Shown here piece after piece: positions 59,955 through 64,000 of a stretch of 64,000 nucleotides of DNA (within the stretch, counting starts at the first letter, position 1; each line of letters starts with the position of its first letter). Under the pieces are notes generated by a model. The model worked only from the letters and a program-made list of their open reading frames with translations. It was not told the origin of the DNA and searched no databases. Source of the stretch: Geodermatophilus sabuli (GTDB lineage: Bacteria; Actinomycetota; Actinomycetes; Mycobacteriales; Geodermatophilaceae); contig NZ_OBDO01000004.1 in NCBI RefSeq assembly GCF_900215145.1, positions 62,001-126,000 of the forward strand. Reading direction: 5' to 3'. The translations under genes were made by a program, and so were the position numbers.

Positions 59955-60470
59955 GTGCACTGCACTCGTTGTGGCCACAACAACCCCGAGGGCAGTCGCT
60001 TCTGCGCGCAGTGCGGCGCGGCGCTGTCCCAGGAGCGGATCGGCGAGTCCACCAGCGTCATCCCCAAGGTGGGTGGCGAGGACTCCGCGGAGACCCCCGA
60101 GGTCACCGAGACCGACGCCCACGCCGGTGCGGTGGAGTCGCTGCCCGCGGGCTCGGCGCTGCTCGTCGTCAAGCGCGGCCCCAACGCCGGGAGCCGCTTC
60201 CTGCTCGACCAGGACGTGACGACGGCGGGCCGCCACCCCGACAGCGACATCTTCCTCGACGACGTGACGGTCAGCCGGCGGCACGTGGAGTTCCACCGCG
60301 AGGGCGGCGGCTTCTCCGTGCACGACGTCGGCAGCCTCAACGGCACCTACGTCAACCGCGAGCCGGTGGACGTGGCCTCGCTGGCCGGAGGCGACGAGGT
60401 GCAGATCGGCAAGTTCCGGCTCGTGTACCTCACCGGTCCGCGCACGGGCGAGCCCGCTCCTCGCGCGTGA
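59955..60470 (+). CDS. garA: GarA-type FHA-domain protein with N-terminal zinc ribbon
   Basis: 171 residues. Zinc ribbon CTRCGHNN ... FCAQCG (Cys 3, 6, 17, 20), a kinase-target segment ESTSVI (Thr33), then FHA: GRHPDSDIFLDDVTVSRRHVE, HDVGSLNGTYVNREP, GDEVQIGKFRLVYL. GarA binds and inhibits 2-oxoglutarate-metabolising enzymes when unphosphorylated. Ser32 replaces the first Thr of the mycobacterial ETTS motif. GTG 59955 after GGAGGAG. Confidence 0.93.
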   Translation: MHCTRCGHNNPEGSRFCAQCGAALSQERIGESTSVIPKVGGEDSAETPEVTETDAHAGAVESLPAGSALLVVKRGPNAGSRFLLDQDVTTAGRHPDSDIFLDDVTVSRRHVEFHREGGGFSVHDVGSLNGTYVNREPVDVASLAGGDEVQIGKFRLVYLTGPRTGEPAPRA

Positions 60471-60519
60471 ACCCCCGGAAGCACCGCTCCGGGGAGTCGT
60501 CGCCGGTGCCGACGGCAGC

Positions 60520-61245
60520 GTGACCGCGGTGGCCTCGCGCGCGAGCGCGTTCGGGGACGCCGACGACCAGCACGCCCCCCGCCTGACCATCGGCGAGGTG
60601 CTGAACGTCCTGCGCGACGACTTCCCCGACGTGACGATCAGCAAGATCCGCTACCTGGAGTCCGAGGACCTCGTCCACCCGCAGCGCACGCCGTCGGGCT
60701 ACCGGAAGTTCTCCTCGGCCGACGTCGCCCGGCTGCGGTACGTGCTGGCCGCCCAGCGCGACCACTACCTCCCGTTGAAGGTCATCAAGGAGCACCTGGA
60801 CGCGCTGGACCGGGGCGAGCCACTGCCCGGGTCGGCGCCGGCGCCGGCGGGGGGAGCGGCCCCGGAGCCGGACGCCGGCAGCCTGCCGCCCGAGCAGTTC
60901 GCGCGGGCGGCCGGCCTGGCGCCCGGGCAGTTGGCCGACTGCGTGCAGTTCGGCCTGCTGGCGCCCGACGCCGAGGGGCGGCACCCGGCGGCCGACCTGC
61001 CGATCGCCCGGGCGGCCGCCGGGCTCGCCCGCCACGGGATCGAGCCGCGGCATCTGCGCGTCTACCAGAACGGCGCCGAGCGGGAGGCCGGGCTGGTCGA
61101 GCAGCTGGTCGCGCCCGTGCTGCGGGCGCGGTCGGAGGAGGCCCGGACCCGCGCCACCGAGAAGCTGCAGGAGCTGGTGGCGCTGTCGGCACAGCTGCAC
61201 GGCGCGTTGCTCGAGGCACGCCTCCGGGACCTCCTGCGTCCCTGA
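60520..61245 (+). CDS. ftsR: MerR-family regulator FtsR
   Basis: 241 residues. N-terminal MerR HTH: LTIGEVLNVLRDDFPDVTIS, then KIRYLESEDLVHPQRTPSGY and RKFSSADVARLRYVL. The C-terminal half is helical. Same place as Rv1828 behind garA; the corynebacterial FtsR activates ftsZ. GTG 60520, 49 bp after garA; likely co-transcribed. Confidence 0.9.
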   Translation: MTAVASRASAFGDADDQHAPRLTIGEVLNVLRDDFPDVTISKIRYLESEDLVHPQRTPSGYRKFSSADVARLRYVLAAQRDHYLPLKVIKEHLDALDRGEPLPGSAPAPAGGAAPEPDAGSLPPEQFARAAGLAPGQLADCVQFGLLAPDAEGRHPAADLPIARAAAGLARHGIEPRHLRVYQNGAEREAGLVEQLVAPVLRARSEEARTRATEKLQELVALSAQLHGALLEARLRDLLRP

Positions 61246-61362
61246 CGGCGGCGTACCGTGGTCGCCGTCGGGCCCCTGCCCCGGGCCCGGCGCACGACCC
61301 GTCCACCAGCCGCCAGACCGATCCACCGCCCCTAGCGGGCCCGCAGCTGAGGGAGCCCTCCC

Positions 61363-61851
61363 GTGCAGGAACTCAGAGTCGTCGGGGTCCGGGTCGAGCT
61401 GCCCGGGAACCAGCCGATCCTGCTGCTGAAGGAGACGCAGGGGGAGCGGTACCTGCCGATCTGGATCGGCGCGGTCGAGGCCGCCGCGATCGCCTTCGAG
61501 CAGCAGGGGGTGCGGCCGGCGCGGCCGATGACCCACGACCTGCTGCGCGAGGTGGTCCGCGCGCTCGGCGCCACGCTCGAGGCGGTCAACATCACCGAGA
61601 TGCGTGACGGCATCTACATCGCCGAGCTGGTCTTCGGCAACGACCGGGTGGTCAGCGCCCGCCCGTCGGACGCCGTCGCCCTCGCCGTCCGGACCGGTGC
61701 GCCGATCTACGGCGCCGAGGAGCTGCTCGACGAGGTCGGGATCGAGATCCCCGACGAGCAGGAGGACGAGGTCGAGAAGTTCCGCGAGTTCCTCGACCAG
61801 ATCTCCCCGGAGGACTTCGGCGCCGGTTCCGGCTCCGGCGGCACCCCCTGA
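61363..61851 (+). CDS. Bifunctional nuclease (BFN/DUF151) family protein
   Basis: 162 residues: VGVRVELPGNQPILLLKETQ, RYLPIWIGAVEAAAIAFEQQ, PSDAVALAVRTGAPIY and the acidic C-terminus DEQEDEVEKFREFLDQISPED. Related proteins show DNase/RNase activity; role in actinobacteria not settled. GTG 61363 follows GGGAGCC. Same position as Rv1829. Confidence 0.93.
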   Translation: MQELRVVGVRVELPGNQPILLLKETQGERYLPIWIGAVEAAAIAFEQQGVRPARPMTHDLLREVVRALGATLEAVNITEMRDGIYIAELVFGNDRVVSARPSDAVALAVRTGAPIYGAEELLDEVGIEIPDEQEDEVEKFREFLDQISPEDFGAGSGSGGTP

Positions 61852-61979
61852 CGTCCGCCCGTCGCCTCGTCGGTCCCTTCAGTCACTGCAGTCACACCGG
61901 TACCGGAACGGCTCAAGTCCGGTGCACCACCTGCCGATACCCCTGAAGGATGAGTGCGGCGACACGCCGCCCGCCTCAG

Positions 61980-62008
61980 TTGACCGACCCCTGGGCCCGG
62001 CTTACGGT
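61980..62008 (+). promoter_or_regulatory. Sigma-A-type promoter for the second MerR gene
   Basis: TTGACC (61980-61985), 17-bp spacer, TACGGT (62003-62008). Best -35/-10 pair in the window; about 109 bp before the GTG at 62117. Confidence 0.65.
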
Positions 62009-62116
62009 CGGCGAACAACACCGGTGTGACACCTGGGACGTGCAGTGACACGGACGACGGTGCGCCCGCCGGGGTCGCCGCGGCGAACGCTGCGGGACGC
62101 AGAGGAGGACGCTGAC

Positions 62117-62689
62117 GTGAGCGACCAGAGCAACGGCTCCCAGGGTCAGCTCTTCAGCGACGCCGCTGTGGGGGCGCCGTCCTACGACGAGGTCGACAGC
62201 GACCTGGTCGGGTACCGCGGCCCGACGGCGTGTGCCGCTGCCGGCATCACCTACCGCCAGCTGGACTACTGGGCCCGTACCGGCCTCGTCGCCCCCTCGG
62301 TGCGCAGCGCCACCGGCTCGGGCACACAGCGGCTGTACTCCTTCCGCGACATCCTCGTGCTCAAGGTCGTCAAGCGGCTGCTGGACACCGGGGTCTCGCT
62401 GCAGAACATCCGCCGGGCCGTGGACCACCTGCGCAACCGCGGCATCAAGGACCTCGCCAACGTCACGCTCTTCTCCGACGGCGCCACGGTGTACGAGTGC
62501 ACCTCCGCCGAGGAGGTCGTCGACCTGCTCGCCGGTGGGCAGGGCGTCTTCGGGATCGCCGTCTCCGGCGCCCTGCGCGAGCTCTCCGGTGAGCTCGCCG
62601 AACTGCCGGCCGAGCGCATCGACGGCGGCACCGTGCACCCGACCGACGACGAGCTGTCGATGCGCCGCCGCCGCCGCGCCGCTGTCTGA
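62117..62689 (+). CDS. MerR-family regulator (Rv1830/McdR-like)
   Basis: 190 residues. Disordered lead, then MerR HTH: GYRGPTACAAAGITYRQLDY, WARTGLVAPSVRSATGSGTQ, RLYSFRDILVLKVVKRLLD, TGVSLQNIRRAVDHL. C-terminal domain LANVTLFSDGATVYECTS. The mycobacterial counterpart is a cell-division regulator. GTG 62117 after AGAGGAGGAC; the upstream ATG 62045 is less likely. Own promoter at 61980. Confidence 0.92.
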   Translation: MSDQSNGSQGQLFSDAAVGAPSYDEVDSDLVGYRGPTACAAAGITYRQLDYWARTGLVAPSVRSATGSGTQRLYSFRDILVLKVVKRLLDTGVSLQNIRRAVDHLRNRGIKDLANVTLFSDGATVYECTSAEEVVDLLAGGQGVFGIAVSGALRELSGELAELPAERIDGGTVHPTDDELSMRRRRRAAV

Positions 62690-62701
62690 TGCGATGACAT
62701 C

Positions 62702-62718
62702 GCGGTCCTCCGGACCGC
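62702..62718 (+). terminator. Short hairpin after the MerR gene
   Basis: GCGGTCC-TCC-GGACCGC, 7-bp stem, 13 bp after the stop. Confidence 0.6.
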
Positions 62719-62785
62719 ACCGCGGCCAGGTGCCGTCCCCTGCTCCGTTGAGCACACCCCCGTGTCCCGGTCGGGGACCCTCCGG
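62718..62785 (+). repeat. 68-bp direct repeat, copy A
   Basis: Begins CACCGCGGCCAGGTGCCG and ends CGGGGACCCTCCGG. Contains two small hairpins: TGCTC-CGTT-GAGCA and GTCCC-GGTCG-GGGAC. Two mismatches to copy B. Confidence 0.95.
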
Positions 62786-62800
62786 GCCCCGCGACCGGTC

Positions 62801-62868
62801 CACCGCGGCCAGGTGGCGTCCCCTGCTCCGTTGAGCACATCCCCGTGTCCCGGTCGGGGACCCTCCGG
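62801..62868 (+). repeat. 68-bp direct repeat, copy B
   Basis: Same 68 bp, offset 83 bp from copy A, ending 74 bp before the gcvP start. The two substitutions (GCC to GGC near the start, ACACC to ACATC) leave both hairpins intact. Confidence 0.95.
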
Positions 62869-62929
62869 CGTGTCCGTCCGTGTCGCTGACGACGACCCCA
62901 TGATCAACAGGGGTGTGGCGGGGCGCTGG

Positions 62930-62935
62930 TAGCGT
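62930..62935 (+). promoter_or_regulatory. -10 element, leaderless gcvP promoter
   Basis: TAGCGT ends 7 nt before the gcvP ATG; no Shine-Dalgarno sequence lies between, so transcription probably begins at or beside the ATG. Confidence 0.55.
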
Positions 62936-62942
62936 CGCGGCA

Positions 62943-64000
<1,058 letters not shown>

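Noticed and set aside
62718-62868. CRISPR array
   Set aside because: Only two 68-bp repeats, 15-bp gap, no cas genes.
62690-62942. Glycine riboswitch before gcvP
   Set aside because: No conserved glycine-aptamer core was seen, and the predicted promoter makes gcvP leaderless.

Overview
The window is a very GC-rich (roughly three quarters G+C by eye) piece of an actinobacterial chromosome. GTG starts are frequent, several genes look leaderless, and the last 8 kb carries the order CDP-alcohol phosphatidyltransferase - DUF881 - DUF1290 - DUF881 - gcvH - garA - ftsR - bifunctional nuclease - second MerR regulator - gcvP. That is the layout of mycobacterial Rv1822-Rv1832. Together with the EF-G2, DUF1918 and dodecin genes, I infer a member of the Geodermatophilaceae or a close relative. 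The genus cannot be fixed from the sequence alone.

Region 1 (1-9.8 kb): a truncated GMC/cholesterol-oxidase-like gene, an ECF-type sigma factor, a LAL-type LuxR regulator, and small or stress-type genes (metallo-beta-lactamase fold, DivIVA-domain, SRPBCC, solute-binding/vWA). A GTATCA element recurs upstream of many genes between 5 and 15 kb. Region 2 (9.8-20.7 kb): a lipase, then two linked transcription units encoding a thioester-reductase-like SDR, class III aminotransferase, cyclase-like SRPBCC, acyl-CoA-dehydrogenase-like protein, MMPL exporter, DUF2156 transferase, FAD oxidoreductase and an Asp-nucleophile alpha/beta hydrolase. This looks like an undescribed lipid or fatty-amine pathway with its own exporter. 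Region 3 (20.7-26.8 kb): a sensor-kinase remnant, small ORFs, a universal stress protein, TetR and MarR regulators, and a MarR-divergent redox operon (F420-type reductase, DoxX, LigB-type dioxygenase) behind a strong palindromic operator.

Region 4 (26.8-39.4 kb): a tight operon of seven genes on the minus strand (DHA2 exporter, two phosphotriesterase-family proteins, flavin monooxygenase, HSL esterase, MBL hydrolase, CocE esterase), apparently catabolic. One phosphotriesterase paralogue has lost almost all of its metal ligands, and the expected divergent TetR repressor survives only as a 3-prime remnant. On the plus strand beside it are a cytochrome P450, a LysR regulator and an orphan NMT1-type binding lipoprotein. 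Region 5 (39.5-53.7 kb): an LLM flavoenzyme, two DUF4386-like membrane proteins, a complete long-chain olefin (oleA-oleBC-oleD) operon, a patatin, an MEDS/anti-sigma protein, dodecin, three alpha/beta hydrolases, a 25-bp tandem repeat and a frameshifted secreted protein.

Region 6 (53.7-64 kb): core genes. EF-G2 is followed by the conserved membrane-lipid/cell-division and glycine-cleavage block, which ends in a truncated gcvP. Two 68-bp direct repeats lie just upstream of gcvP. No tRNA, rRNA, CRISPR array, insertion sequence or phage gene was recognised.
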